64,000 bases of DNA from Micromonospora rhizosphaerae (lineage in GTDB: Bacteria; Actinomycetota; Actinomycetes; Mycobacteriales; Micromonosporaceae), in contig NZ_FMHV01000002.1 in assembly GCF_900091465.1 (NCBI RefSeq), forward strand, positions 5,642,001 to 5,706,000. Reading direction: 5' to 3'. Below the pieces are notes generated by a model. The model saw nothing but the letters and a program-made list of their open reading frames with translations, made no database searches and was not told the origin of the DNA. The translations under genes and the position numbers were made by a program. Below, piece after piece: positions 8,984 to 17,968 of this stretch. Within the stretch, counting starts at the first letter, position 1; every line of letters starts with the position of its first letter.

Positions 8984-10525
8984 TCAGCCAGCCACGACAA
9001 GCTGTGGAAGGTTCTGGTTGGCCGGCACGTTGAACGTCTCCTGTGCGATCAGTGGACGGATCCGGCGTTCGAACTCCGGCGAAACGAACGCGCGGCGGAC
9101 GAGGTCGTTGGCGAGCTCATTGCCGAGCGCACCCATGATCATGGCCTGGTCGAGCGAGAGGTAGCGCTTGGCCACGGTGCCGCTGCCGACCGCGATCGCG
9201 TCGTAGAAGCCGCCGGGGCCGTACGAGTCGAAGTCGGCCTTGAGCCGGGCGAGGTTGTCGACGACCGCTCCCTTGGCGTACGGGAGAGCGAGGAACGCCG
9301 CGTGCGGGGTCACCACGCCGTCGCCGTAGTCGGGGTCCGGACCTGCTGGGCGGCAGTCGCCGAACCCCGCGTCATACTTCGAGCGCTCCATGTCGGACGG
9401 GTAGCCGTCGGTGTCCATGCCCATCGCGTCGACACCCCAAGCCATGTAACCGCCGGCCGGGTCACTCGCCGGGGAGAAGCCCCAGTAACCGTACCCGGCG
9501 TCATTCATCCCGTGCTCGATCTGGCCGGCGACCGTCGCGGGATGGTTGCGGCCCCAGCTGTTGGGCGCCCACCGCGCCTCGGGTACGAACAGGTCGGGCA
9601 TCAGCGCCTCGAACATGTCGCCACCCCAGCTGGGTACGAACTGGATGCCGCGGTACCGGTACGCGCCCTCGTACACCGAAACGCCCTCGTAGGTGGTGTC
9701 GAAGCCGACCGGCTGCATCTCGTGCCAGCTCCAGTCGCAGGTGGCCGGCAGGGTGCGCATCGTGTTGTAGTAGGCCTTCGGCGGGATCTGGCCCATCGCG
9801 ATGCCGAGGTACGTCGCGATGCGCGGCTCGGTGACGGTGATGTCGTAGTGGTTGCAGGTGAACCAGACGCCGTCGCGCTGCCGCGAGCACCCCGGGGGTG
9901 GCGCGTCCCAGAAGCCGCCGGCGATCAGGCCGCTGGCCCCGAACGGGGTCGACGCCGCCGGGTTGTAGTAGAAGCCGAAGTTCATCTTTCGCAGGATCGC
10001 GTCGGCCTTGCCGCGCAGCTCCGGCACGGCACCCTTGACCACATTGAGCGCGGCCGCGAGCCAGCCGTTGTCCACGCTGGACAGGAAGGGATACACCGTG
10101 TTGCCGTTGTCGGGCCAGACCGTGACGACCGAGCCGTCCTGCGGGTCGTACCAGTTGTAGTACATGCCCGACGCGGTGTGGTGCTTGAGCCGGGCGAGCG
10201 TGTCGAGGGTCCTGGCGATCCGTTGGCGGGCTTCCGCAGGCGAGATGATGCCGAGCTCGCGGGCGACCACCGCGGACCACATGTAGCCGCCGATGTTGGT
10301 GGGGGACGTGTAGGTGGCGCGGCCGCCGGCGGCGAGGTCGCCGGTGATGTTGTCGGCGACCAGGCCGGTGCCGGGGTCGGTCATGGCGGCCATCGACCGC
10401 CACGTGTCCGTGGCATAGCGGAGCAGGGCCCGGTCTGGGCCGCGCTCGTCGGGTGCCGCGACGGCGGCCGAGCCGCCGGCCAGCACGAGCGCCAGCGCGA
10501 GGAGCGGTGCGAGAAGGCGTCGCAT
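8984..10525 (-). CDS. Secreted glucoamylase-like (PF10091-type, GH144-like) protein
   Basis: A 513-residue protein with a Sec signal peptide (MRRLLAPLLALALVLAGG, probable cleavage after AVAA near residue 24). The body has the alpha/alpha-barrel family pattern of the PF10091 glucoamylase-like group: NIGGYMWSAVVARELGII, GMYYNWYDP, VDNGWLAAALNVVKGA, a YGYWGFSPASDP segment and GVVTPHAAFLALPYA. Relatives act on beta-1,2-glucans or other glucans; the substrate is not certain. The start at 10525 follows AAGGAGA by 3-4 bases. It is the last gene of the lacI-to-ABC operon, 30 bases after the permease, so it probably releases the sugar that the transporter imports. Confidence 0.85.
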   Translation of the reverse strand: MRRLLAPLLALALVLAGGSAAVAAPDERGPDRALLRYATDTWRSMAAMTDPGTGLVADNITGDLAAGGRATYTSPTNIGGYMWSAVVARELGIISPAEARQRIARTLDTLARLKHHTASGMYYNWYDPQDGSVVTVWPDNGNTVYPFLSSVDNGWLAAALNVVKGAVPELRGKADAILRKMNFGFYYNPAASTPFGASGLIAGGFWDAPPPGCSRQRDGVWFTCNHYDITVTEPRIATYLGIAMGQIPPKAYYNTMRTLPATCDWSWHEMQPVGFDTTYEGVSVYEGAYRYRGIQFVPSWGGDMFEALMPDLFVPEARWAPNSWGRNHPATVAGQIEHGMNDAGYGYWGFSPASDPAGGYMAWGVDAMGMDTDGYPSDMERSKYDAGFGDCRPAGPDPDYGDGVVTPHAAFLALPYAKGAVVDNLARLKADFDSYGPGGFYDAIAVGSGTVAKRYLSLDQAMIMGALGNELANDLVRRAFVSPEFERRIRPLIAQETFNVPANQNLPQLVVAG

Positions 10526-10554
10526 GGGTCTCCTTGTCTGGTTGCGGGGATGGA

Positions 10555-11403
10555 TCACTTGATTCCAGTGGTCGCGATGCCGCGCAGGAAGTGCCGCTGG
10601 AGGACCAGGAACACGATGAGCACCGGGAGCACGACGACGACCGCTCCCGAGAGGAGCAAACCGTAGTCGGTGCGGTTCTGGCCGACGCTGTAGAGCGCGA
10701 GGGCGACCGGCAACGTGTACTTGTCCTCCGTGGTGGCGACCACGAGCGGCCAGAGGAAGTTGTTCCAGGACGCGAGGAACGTGAGGATACCGAGGGTGGC
10801 CAGTGCCGGCCGGCACAGCGGAACCACCACCCGCCAGAAGATTCGGAACTCGCCGGCACCGTCGACCCGGGCCGCCTCGATGAGGTCGTCGGGGATCGAC
10901 TGGAGAAACTGCCGCATGAGGAACACGCCGAACGGTCCGACGAGGAACGGCAGGATCAGGCCGGCGTACGTGTTGGTCAGGCCCATGTTGCTGACCAGCA
11001 CGAACTGCGGGACGAAGGTCACCATGCCGGGAACCATGAGCATGCCGAGCACGGCTAGGAAGAGCACTCGCTTGCCGGGGTACCGCAGCTTGGCCAGCGC
11101 GTACCCGACGAGCGAGCAGAACAGCAGGTTGCCGACCGTGACCAGGGCCGCGACCAGGAATGAGTTGAAGAAGTAGAGCGGGAAGTCGAGCCGGGAGAAC
11201 AGCTCGCGGAAGTTGTCGAGCGTGAACGTCTCGGGCCACCAGGTCGGCGGCGCCTCGCGGATCTCCGCCTCCGGCTTGACCGACGAGAGGGCCATCCAGA
11301 CGAACGGTCCGGCCACCGCGAGCAGCCCGACGAGCAGGACGACGTAGAGCACGGTCTTGGCGACCCGATCACGGGTACGCAGGGTGCTGTCCTTCGTCGC
11401 CAT
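10555..11403 (-). CDS. Carbohydrate ABC transporter permease (MalG type)
   Basis: A 282-residue inner-membrane protein with about six transmembrane helices. The cytoplasmic EAA loop reads IEAARVDGAGEFRIFWRVVVP, the contact site for the ATPase. It belongs to the CUT1 sugar permease family (MalG side). Its ATG is separated from the upstream permease stop by two bases, so the two are translationally coupled. No ATPase gene occurs in the operon; actinobacterial CUT1 systems commonly use a shared MsiK-type ATPase encoded elsewhere. Confidence 0.92.
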   Translation of the reverse strand: MATKDSTLRTRDRVAKTVLYVVLLVGLLAVAGPFVWMALSSVKPEAEIREAPPTWWPETFTLDNFRELFSRLDFPLYFFNSFLVAALVTVGNLLFCSLVGYALAKLRYPGKRVLFLAVLGMLMVPGMVTFVPQFVLVSNMGLTNTYAGLILPFLVGPFGVFLMRQFLQSIPDDLIEAARVDGAGEFRIFWRVVVPLCRPALATLGILTFLASWNNFLWPLVVATTEDKYTLPVALALYSVGQNRTDYGLLLSGAVVVVLPVLIVFLVLQRHFLRGIATTGIK

Positions 11404-11405
11404 CG

Positions 11406-12368
11406 TCAGTTCCTCTCCCCCAGCAGGCGGAACTGCACGACCGACAGCGCCACGATGGCCAGGAAGAGCACATAGCTGCCGGCGGCCGCGTAGCCGTAGT
11501 TACCGAAGCCGAACTGGTTGTAGATGTGGAACGACACCGACAGCGTCGAGGAGAGCGGGCCACCCTGCGTCATGACGAACGGCTCCTCGAAGAACTGGAG
11601 GTAGCCGATGCCGGTGACCACCCCGCCGAAGAGCAGCGTCGGCCGGAGCATCGGCAGGGTGACGTTGCGGAATTGCTGCCACCGCGTCGCGCCGTCGAGC
11701 GTCGCCGCCTCGTAGAGGTCGGCCGGCACCGCCTGGAGCCCGGCCAGGAAGATCACCATCAGGAACCCGAAGTTGCGCCACGCCGCCATGACGATCAGCG
11801 AAGGCAGCGCGAGCCTGGTGTCGAACAGCCAGTTCGGCCCGTCGATCCCGACCAGTCGCAGCAGGTTGTTGACCAGCCCGATCTCGGGGTCGAGCAGGAA
11901 GCGCCAGACCACCGCGATCGCCACGATGCTGGTCACGACCGGCAGATAGAAACCGACCCGGAACAGCGCGCGGAAGCGTACGAGCCCGGAGTTGAGCGCC
12001 GTCGCGGCGGCCAGGGCAAGCACCATCGTCAGCGGCACCCCGATGACGACGAACACGAGCGTGTTGACCGACGACCGCAGGAACAGCTGGTCGGAGAACA
12101 GGCGGGTGTAGTTGTCGATGCCGACGACGTTGACGGCCAGCGGGTTGCGCAGGTCGGTGGAGCGCAGGTCGGTGAAGCTCATGACCAGCGAGACCACCAC
12201 CGGCAGCGCCATGAACACGAGGAACAACACGGTGAACGGCGCGGAGAAGGCCCAGCCGGTCAGCGCCCGCCGCAGGCGTTGACGCCGCCGGACCGACCCG
12301 GCGGGCCGGTCGGGGCTGGTCGCCCCGGCCGGTCGCGCCGGTGCCGTCGCCGCGGAGGCGCCGGCCAT
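11406..12368 (-). CDS. Carbohydrate ABC transporter permease (MalF type)
   Basis: A 320-residue permease with a basic, Ala/Pro-rich cytoplasmic N-terminus followed by about six transmembrane helices (first near LTGWAFSAPFTVLFLVFMA). The EAA motif is YEAATLDGATRWQQFRNVTLP. It is the MalF-side partner of the downstream permease in a CUT1 sugar importer. The start codon lies one base from the stop codon of the binding-protein gene, so the genes are coupled. Confidence 0.92.
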   Translation of the reverse strand: MAGASAATAPARPAGATSPDRPAGSVRRRQRLRRALTGWAFSAPFTVLFLVFMALPVVVSLVMSFTDLRSTDLRNPLAVNVVGIDNYTRLFSDQLFLRSSVNTLVFVVIGVPLTMVLALAAATALNSGLVRFRALFRVGFYLPVVTSIVAIAVVWRFLLDPEIGLVNNLLRLVGIDGPNWLFDTRLALPSLIVMAAWRNFGFLMVIFLAGLQAVPADLYEAATLDGATRWQQFRNVTLPMLRPTLLFGGVVTGIGYLQFFEEPFVMTQGGPLSSTLSVSFHIYNQFGFGNYGYAAAGSYVLFLAIVALSVVQFRLLGERN

Positions 12369-12369
12369 G

Positions 12370-13632
12370 TCAGCTCCCGGTCCCGATGACGCTCACCTTC
12401 TCCTGGATCGCCTTCGCCGTCGCGGCCGGTTCCGCGTTCTGCTTGCACAGCTTCTCGACCTCGAGGTCGAACGCGGCCGCGATCTGCTCCCAGGTCGTGA
12501 TCGCCGGCGGTGCCTTGGCGCTCTTGAGCTGCTGGCCGAACGCGGCAAGGAATGTGTCGCCGGAGAGCGTCGAGTCGTTCCAGGCAGACTGGACGGCGGG
12601 CAGGTCCTTGACCGCCTGGTACCACTTGACCTGCACCTCGGGCTTGCTCAGCCACTGCACGAACTTCCAGGCGCCGTCACGGTTCTTGGCGTCCTTGAAG
12701 ACGGCGAGATTGCTGCCGCCGATGAACGAGGTCGACGATTTCTTCATCGGCATCTGCGCGACCGCGTACTTGTCCTTGAAGCCGGCGCCGCCCTGCTCCT
12801 CGACGATGCCCATATGCCAGGGGCCGGAAATGAACGCGCCGATCTCACCCTTGACGAAACCAGGCTCGAGCGAGCCATCCGGCAGCGCGGTCGGGGACAG
12901 GCCCTCCTTGAAGAAGGACTGGTAGTAGCCGAGCGCCTCGGTCATCTCTGGGGTGTCGAAGCTCAACTTGGTTGCGCTGGCCACGTCGGCGCCGTTGGAC
13001 CAGGCGAACGGCAGAACCGACTGCCAGCTGCCGGTCTTGCCGGGCTGGAGGTTGAGGCCCCACTTTGCGCCCGCCTTCTCCTTCATGCCCTTGGCCATGG
13101 CCTTGAGGTCGTCCCACGTCTTCGGGCCGTCCGGGAACCCGGCCTTGGCGGCCATGTCCTTGCGGTAGTAGATCAGCCGGGTCTCGACGTACCACGGGAC
13201 GCCGTACGAGGTGTTGTCGACGATCGTGGTGTCCCAGGCGCCGGGGAAGAAGTCGTCTTTTTTGATCAGGTCCGGCGGGGTCGGGTCGAACGCGCCGGAC
13301 TTGGCGAACTCGCCCTGCCAGGTGGTACCGATCATCGACACGTCCGGCGTCTGCTTCGCGGCGATGGCGCTCGCGATCTTCTGGTGCGCCGCGTCCCAGG
13401 GCACCGCCGTCACGGAGACCTTGGCGTCGGGGTTCTCGGTGGAGAACTCCTTCGCGAACTCGGCGAGCTTCTCGCCTTCGGTGCCCATCGCCCAGACGGT
13501 GATGTCCCCGCTCGCTTTGCCTGCGCCGACGGACTTCGCCTCGTCCTGGCCGCCGCCCGAGTCACGGCCACAACCGGTCAGCGCGACCGACGCGGCCAAG
13601 ACGACCGCGACGGCTAACCGCCTACTTCTCAT
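12370..13632 (-). CDS. Sugar ABC transporter substrate-binding lipoprotein
   Basis: A 420-residue family 1 extracellular solute-binding protein. A twin-Arg-like basic start (MRSRRL), a hydrophobic stretch and a lipobox ALTGC put the lipidated Cys at residue 21. The mature part begins with an Asp/Gly/Ser linker and then DITVWAMGTEGEKLAEFAKEF, a typical CUT1 binding-protein opening. Later motifs such as GVPWYVETRLIYYRKD and KPEVQVKWYQ fit the family. The start at 13632 has GGAGGT five bases upstream; an in-frame ATG at 13662 lacks one. It is the second gene of the operon that begins with the LacI gene. Confidence 0.92.
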   Translation of the reverse strand: MRSRRLAVAVVLAASVALTGCGRDSGGGQDEAKSVGAGKASGDITVWAMGTEGEKLAEFAKEFSTENPDAKVSVTAVPWDAAHQKIASAIAAKQTPDVSMIGTTWQGEFAKSGAFDPTPPDLIKKDDFFPGAWDTTIVDNTSYGVPWYVETRLIYYRKDMAAKAGFPDGPKTWDDLKAMAKGMKEKAGAKWGLNLQPGKTGSWQSVLPFAWSNGADVASATKLSFDTPEMTEALGYYQSFFKEGLSPTALPDGSLEPGFVKGEIGAFISGPWHMGIVEEQGGAGFKDKYAVAQMPMKKSSTSFIGGSNLAVFKDAKNRDGAWKFVQWLSKPEVQVKWYQAVKDLPAVQSAWNDSTLSGDTFLAAFGQQLKSAKAPPAITTWEQIAAAFDLEVEKLCKQNAEPAATAKAIQEKVSVIGTGS

Positions 13633-13675
13633 GTCGTACCTCCGGGGGTTGGTGGTTTCCATGGGTGTGAGCTAG

Positions 13676-14707
13676 TCACCTGCCGGTACCTCCGGTCGGG
13701 GGCGCCGGGCAGCCGCAACTGCGGCGCAGGACGAGTTCGGTGGGCAGCACGAGACTGCCCGCGGCAGTGTTGCCGGGCTGGTCGGCGGCACGCAGGATCA
13801 GCCGGGCCGCCTCGGCGGTGAGTTCGCGTACGGGTTGCCGGACGGTGGTCAGGGCGGGAGTGACGAGGGCGGCGGCCGGCATGTCGTCGAAGCCGGTGAT
13901 GACCAGGTCCTGCGGCACACGCAGGCCCCGGCCGAGCGCGCCGACCAGCACGCCGAGGGCGATCTCGTCGTTGGCGCAGACCACCCCGGCGGGCCTGGGT
14001 GTGTCGCCGCACAGCAACTGGTCGGCGGCGAGCACCCCGTCGGCCTGCTGCATGCTGACCGCGACCGGCTCGGCCGGCGGATCGATGCCGAGGTCGTGGT
14101 GCGCCCCCCGGAAGGCGGCCCAGCGTTCGCTGACGTCGGGCGAGCCCGCCGGGTTGCCGACGAAGACCAGATCGCGCAGGTCGTGGTCGACGAGCAGGTG
14201 TCGGGTGAGTGCCAGCATGCTGCCGGCGTTGTCGGCGCGGACCGACGGGATGTCGCCGGGTCCCTCGCCGGCGATCACCACCACGGGGACCATCGTGGCG
14301 AGCCGGAGCAGCGCTTCGTCGGAGACGGTGCCGCCGATGACGGCAACGCCGTCCACCCGGCGGCCCATCTCCAACACCTGGTCGTCGGCGTCGGATCGCA
14401 GGTGCGTGCAGAGGATGTGCACGCTGGCCCGGGACGGCACGGCCTCGGACTCGAAGCCCTGGATCAGCTCGGTGAAGTAGGGGCCGGACAGGCCGGGGAA
14501 GACCAGGCCGAGGGCGCCGTGCCGGCCGGCGGCCAGGGCACGGCCGAGGTGGTCGGGGCGGTATCCGTGCTTCTCGATCGCCTCCAGCACCCGGCGGCGC
14601 ATCTCCTCGGAGACCTGGCCGGTGCCGTTGGAGACCCGGGAGACGGTGGCCACGGAGACGCCGGCGAGCTTGGCGATCTCGCGAACCGTCATGCGGCTGT
14701 TGCCCAT
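13676..14707 (-). CDS. LacI-family transcriptional regulator
   Basis: A 343-residue LacI/GalR protein. The N-terminal HTH reads MTVREIAKLAGVSVATVSRV with the hinge region following (GYRPDHLGRALAAG). The periplasmic-binding-type ligand domain includes GLVFPGLSGPYFTELIQG, a PAGVVCANDEIALGVL segment and LVITGFDDMP. The C-terminus is odd: it ends with a Cys-containing tail (RRSCGCPAPP), a feature seen in some LacI proteins of this class. It heads the operon with the binding protein 43 bases downstream, and a palindrome lies in its promoter. It probably represses the whole carbohydrate locus. Confidence 0.92.
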   Translation of the reverse strand: MGNSRMTVREIAKLAGVSVATVSRVSNGTGQVSEEMRRRVLEAIEKHGYRPDHLGRALAAGRHGALGLVFPGLSGPYFTELIQGFESEAVPSRASVHILCTHLRSDADDQVLEMGRRVDGVAVIGGTVSDEALLRLATMVPVVVIAGEGPGDIPSVRADNAGSMLALTRHLLVDHDLRDLVFVGNPAGSPDVSERWAAFRGAHHDLGIDPPAEPVAVSMQQADGVLAADQLLCGDTPRPAGVVCANDEIALGVLVGALGRGLRVPQDLVITGFDDMPAAALVTPALTTVRQPVRELTAEAARLILRAADQPGNTAAGSLVLPTELVLRRSCGCPAPPTGGTGR

Positions 14708-14737
14708 CGCTCCCTCGATCCGTAACGTGGCTTACGG

Positions 14738-14749
14738 AAACCGGTTTCA
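14738..14749. promoter_or_regulatory. LacI operator candidate GAAACCGGTTTC
   Basis: A perfect 12-base palindrome lies between the divergent LacI gene and GH35 gene, 30 bases upstream of the LacI start and about 75 upstream of the GH35 start. It shares the AACCGGTT core with two palindromes at 6870-6898, defining a likely local regulon. Confidence 0.75.
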
Positions 14750-14824
14750 GGCGACCATAGGCAGCCGAGACGAACTTCACAAGCCTCGGGTCCATAATCT
14801 CCTGTGTAAGGAGCTCTGCCCTAT

Positions 14825-17242
14825 ATGCCAGAAGTGCTACTCCGCGATCGCCGGATCCTCGTGGACGGCCGGCCCGAGCTGCTGCTCGCCGGCGAGGTGC
14901 ACTACTTCCGCCTCGGGCGGGCCGACTGGGCGGACCGGCTCAACCGCCTACGCGACTGCGGCGGCGACACTGTCGCCACCTACGTGCCATGGCTGTGGCA
15001 CGAACTGCCGGACGGCTCGGTCGACCTGACCGGGCGTACCCACGAGCAGCGCGACCTGGCCGGCTTCCTCGACCTCGCGCACCAGCGCGGGCTGCGGGCC
15101 GTGGTCCGCCCCGGCCCGTTCGTCATGGCCGAGCTGAAGAACGAGGGCATCCCCTACCGGGTGTACGACGAGCACCCGCACCTGCTGCCCACCACCTGGG
15201 ACGGCGCGCCGATCAGCACCCGCACCATCGACTACCTTGCGCCCGAGTTCCTCGCCGCGGCCGACGGCTGGTACGCCCAGGTGATGCCACTGATCGCGGA
15301 GCGGCTCGCGCCGCGCGGCGGACCGGTGGTGGCGGTCCAACTCGACAACGAGATCGGGATGCTGTCCTGGGTGACCAACTCCCCCGACCTCACCGACGGC
15401 CTCTGCGCCGACCTGGCCCGCTGGGCGGTCGAGCGGTACGGCAAGGACACCGCCGCGGCACGGATCGGCGCCGATCCGGCCGATCCGGCGGCGTGGTCCA
15501 CCGCCCTGCGTACCCCGGCCGAGGAGCGGTCGCTGGCGCTGCACGACGACCTGGGCCGCTACATGCGGGACCGCTACCGCCGGTACGTGGCGGCGCTGCG
15601 GCAAAGCGCCGAGCGGCACGGGGTGACCGGGGTGCCGTTCCTGGTCAACGTCCACGGCACCGCCGACCGGCGGGGCCGCACCTTCCCGATCGGGATCAGC
15701 CAGCTGGTCGAGGCGTACCGGGGGCAGCCACAGCTCACCTCGGGCTCGGACTACTACCTCGGCGACCTGACCGTCGGCAACGTCGCCGACCTGTACGTGT
15801 CCAACGCCTTCCTGGCCGCCACGCACGACCGCGCCCAGCCGCTGACCTGTTTGGAGTTCGAGGCCGGCAGCGGCGACTACGGCGAGGATCTGTCCACGCG
15901 CTACCCACCGGAGGCGATCGACCTGAAGACCCGGCTCTGCGTGGCGCAGGGCAACCGGCTGCTCAACCTCTACCTGTTCGCCGGCGGCCACAACCCGCCG
16001 ATGGCCGAGCCGGTCGGCGACGGCAACAACCGGATCGCGTTCACCGGCGAGCGGCACGGCTTCGCCGCCCCGGTCGGCCCCGAAGGGCGGCTCAACGCGA
16101 CGTACGGCGCGGCAAGGCGGGCACTGCACGCCGTACGTGGGGTAGGCGACCTGCTCGCCGACGGCGACGAGGAACACGACGGGTTCGCCCTCGGATTCAT
16201 TCGCGACCATTACCTGACCGAGTACCACCACCCGGCGTCCACCAAGCGGGCGGCGCAGGTCGCCGAACTGGAACGGTTCCGCGGCATGGGCGCGCGGGAC
16301 GTGCTGGCGCGGGCACTGCTGCTCGCCGGCTACTCGTTCCCCGCAGCGGACCTGCAGGCCCCGGGCGGCGCAGCACACGTGCCGGGCGGTACACCGCCGG
16401 TGCTGGTGCTGGCCACCGCCAATACCCTCGGTTCGGACGTCCAGCAGCGGCTGGTCGACCATCTGCGGGCCGGCGGCCGGCTGCTGCTGCACGGACCGCT
16501 GCCCACCCAGGACCACGACGGCACGCCGTGCACCCTGCTGGCCGACGCGCTCGGGCTGCGGCCGGACGGCTGGCTGGAGGGCGGGCCACACTACTTCCCG
16601 TCGGTGGTGGGCCACGACTGGGCGGCCGGCCCCGCCGAGGTCCGGGTCGGCTACGCCCAACTGCTCGCCGGGCCCGGTGAACGGCTGCTCACCGAGGTCG
16701 GCTCCGGCCGTCCGTGCGGCACCGAGGTGACCGTGGGCGCCGGCCAGGCCGTGGTGATCGCCACCGACTACCCGTGCCACCTGGACTTTTGGCGAGCGGT
16801 GCTGGACCGGCTCGGGGTGCGGCCCCGGCTCCGGCACGATTCAGGCGACCCCGGGCTGCTGCTCACCTCGACCGTGGACCGGTCCGGCCAGCGGCTGCTT
16901 CACCTGGTCAACGTCGCGCCGTCGGCGATCGAGTTCGGCCTGTGGCACCGGGACAAGGCGGTATTGTCCGGCCGGCGGCTGCGCATCGGCGCCCGCACCG
17001 GACTGATGCTGCCCGCCGGAATCCGCGTCGGGCCGGCCACACTGGTGGAGAGCAGTTGCGAACTGGTGGCCCGGAACGGCTCGAACGTGCTGCTCCGGCC
17101 GACCCAGACCGAGGATGTCGCGGTCTTCACCACCGACCGACCGGTACGCGCCGACCGGGGCGAGGTGACCATGGCCGACGGTCGGACCACTCTGACCGTC
17201 CAGGCCCCAGATGGCGAACCGGTCCGGGTCAGCGTCGACTGA
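14825..17242 (+). CDS. GH35-type beta-galactosidase
   Basis: An 805-residue glycoside hydrolase of family 35. It opens with a short strand motif (LAGEVHYFRLG) and YVPWLWHE, typical of the first barrel strands. The probable acid/base Glu is in VVAVQLDNEIG (E176), and the nucleophile region is LTCLEFEAGSGDYGED (E344 or E346). The C-terminal part contains beta-sandwich domains. No signal peptide is present, so it probably acts inside the cell on imported galactosides. AGGAG lies 11 bases before the ATG. It is transcribed away from the LacI gene and shares the operator region with it. Confidence 0.88.
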   Translation: MPEVLLRDRRILVDGRPELLLAGEVHYFRLGRADWADRLNRLRDCGGDTVATYVPWLWHELPDGSVDLTGRTHEQRDLAGFLDLAHQRGLRAVVRPGPFVMAELKNEGIPYRVYDEHPHLLPTTWDGAPISTRTIDYLAPEFLAAADGWYAQVMPLIAERLAPRGGPVVAVQLDNEIGMLSWVTNSPDLTDGLCADLARWAVERYGKDTAAARIGADPADPAAWSTALRTPAEERSLALHDDLGRYMRDRYRRYVAALRQSAERHGVTGVPFLVNVHGTADRRGRTFPIGISQLVEAYRGQPQLTSGSDYYLGDLTVGNVADLYVSNAFLAATHDRAQPLTCLEFEAGSGDYGEDLSTRYPPEAIDLKTRLCVAQGNRLLNLYLFAGGHNPPMAEPVGDGNNRIAFTGERHGFAAPVGPEGRLNATYGAARRALHAVRGVGDLLADGDEEHDGFALGFIRDHYLTEYHHPASTKRAAQVAELERFRGMGARDVLARALLLAGYSFPAADLQAPGGAAHVPGGTPPVLVLATANTLGSDVQQRLVDHLRAGGRLLLHGPLPTQDHDGTPCTLLADALGLRPDGWLEGGPHYFPSVVGHDWAAGPAEVRVGYAQLLAGPGERLLTEVGSGRPCGTEVTVGAGQAVVIATDYPCHLDFWRAVLDRLGVRPRLRHDSGDPGLLLTSTVDRSGQRLLHLVNVAPSAIEFGLWHRDKAVLSGRRLRIGARTGLMLPAGIRVGPATLVESSCELVARNGSNVLLRPTQTEDVAVFTTDRPVRADRGEVTMADGRTTLTVQAPDGEPVRVSVD

Positions 17243-17349
17243 ACCCCGCACCGGATGACCGCCCACTCACAGACCGGGAGGCGACCGGCGCACCGAGGTG
17301 CGCGCGGAAGGCGACGCCCGGGATTCCGAAGACCAGTTGGATGGACTCC

Positions 17350-17942
17350 GGTCCGCCGTTTACGGGGCCGGCCGGGTCCAGGCTCGTTCACGGCGATGGC
17401 GTCGAGCAGGGCCAGTAGCTGGGGGTTGTCGCCGGCCTGGCCTGGGGTGAGCAGGATCGACAACGGCCTGCCGCGTCCGTCGACGGCGAGGTGGATCTTC
17501 GTGCTCAGACCGCCGCGGGACTGGCCGATGGCCTCGCCATCTTGCGCGCCAGGCGTCGCCGTACTTGTTGGGGAGCCCCCTTTTTGCGGGCGCCAGCGGC
17601 ATGCTGGTGCGCCCGCACGATCGACGAGTCGACGCTGATCGTCCACTGCACCGGTGTGCCGTCGTCGTGGACCTGCGCCGCGGCCAGGATCCGATCCCAC
17701 GTCCCATCCGCCGTCCAGCGGCGCAGGCGTTCGTGGCAGGTCTTCCACGGCCCGAAGCGTTCCGGCAGGTCACGCCAGGGCGCGCCGGTGCGCAGCTTCC
17801 ACAGAGTCCCGTTGATGACCTGCCGATGATCCCTCCACCGCCCCCGAGAACTTCCCGGTTCGGGCAGCAGCGGCGCGATCACCGCCCACGCTTCATCGGT
17901 CAACTCACCACGACGCACCACCGTCAGATCGTCAACGATCAA
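17350..17942 (-). pseudogene. IS5-family transposase, 3'-truncated, two-frame
   Basis: The first frame (start TTG at 17942) encodes ELTDEAWAVIAPLLPEPG, APWRDLPERFGPW and [20 protein letters not shown]. The protein then continues in the -1 frame with GEAIGQSRGGLSTKIHLAVDGRGRPL and stops matching after about PGPGRPRK. The frame change is at an AAAAAGGGGG run like the one in the element at 50952-51985, so it may have been programmed. The second catalytic Asp and the Glu region are missing, so this copy is dead. It abuts the IS256 remnant. The end near 17945-17970 (GGGCGTGTCCTGCCGATC) may be its terminal repeat. Confidence 0.85.
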
Positions 17943-17968
17943 CCGCTACAAGATCGGCAGGACACGCC

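Noticed and set aside
10526..11239. N-terminal extension of the glucoamylase-like gene
   Set aside because: The extra residues are antisense-free but out of frame with the permease gene, and a signal peptide with a good ribosome binding site starts at 10525.
14948..16837. A 629-codon minus-strand frame within the GH35 gene
   Set aside because: It is antisense to well-defined GH35 motifs and has no start signal.
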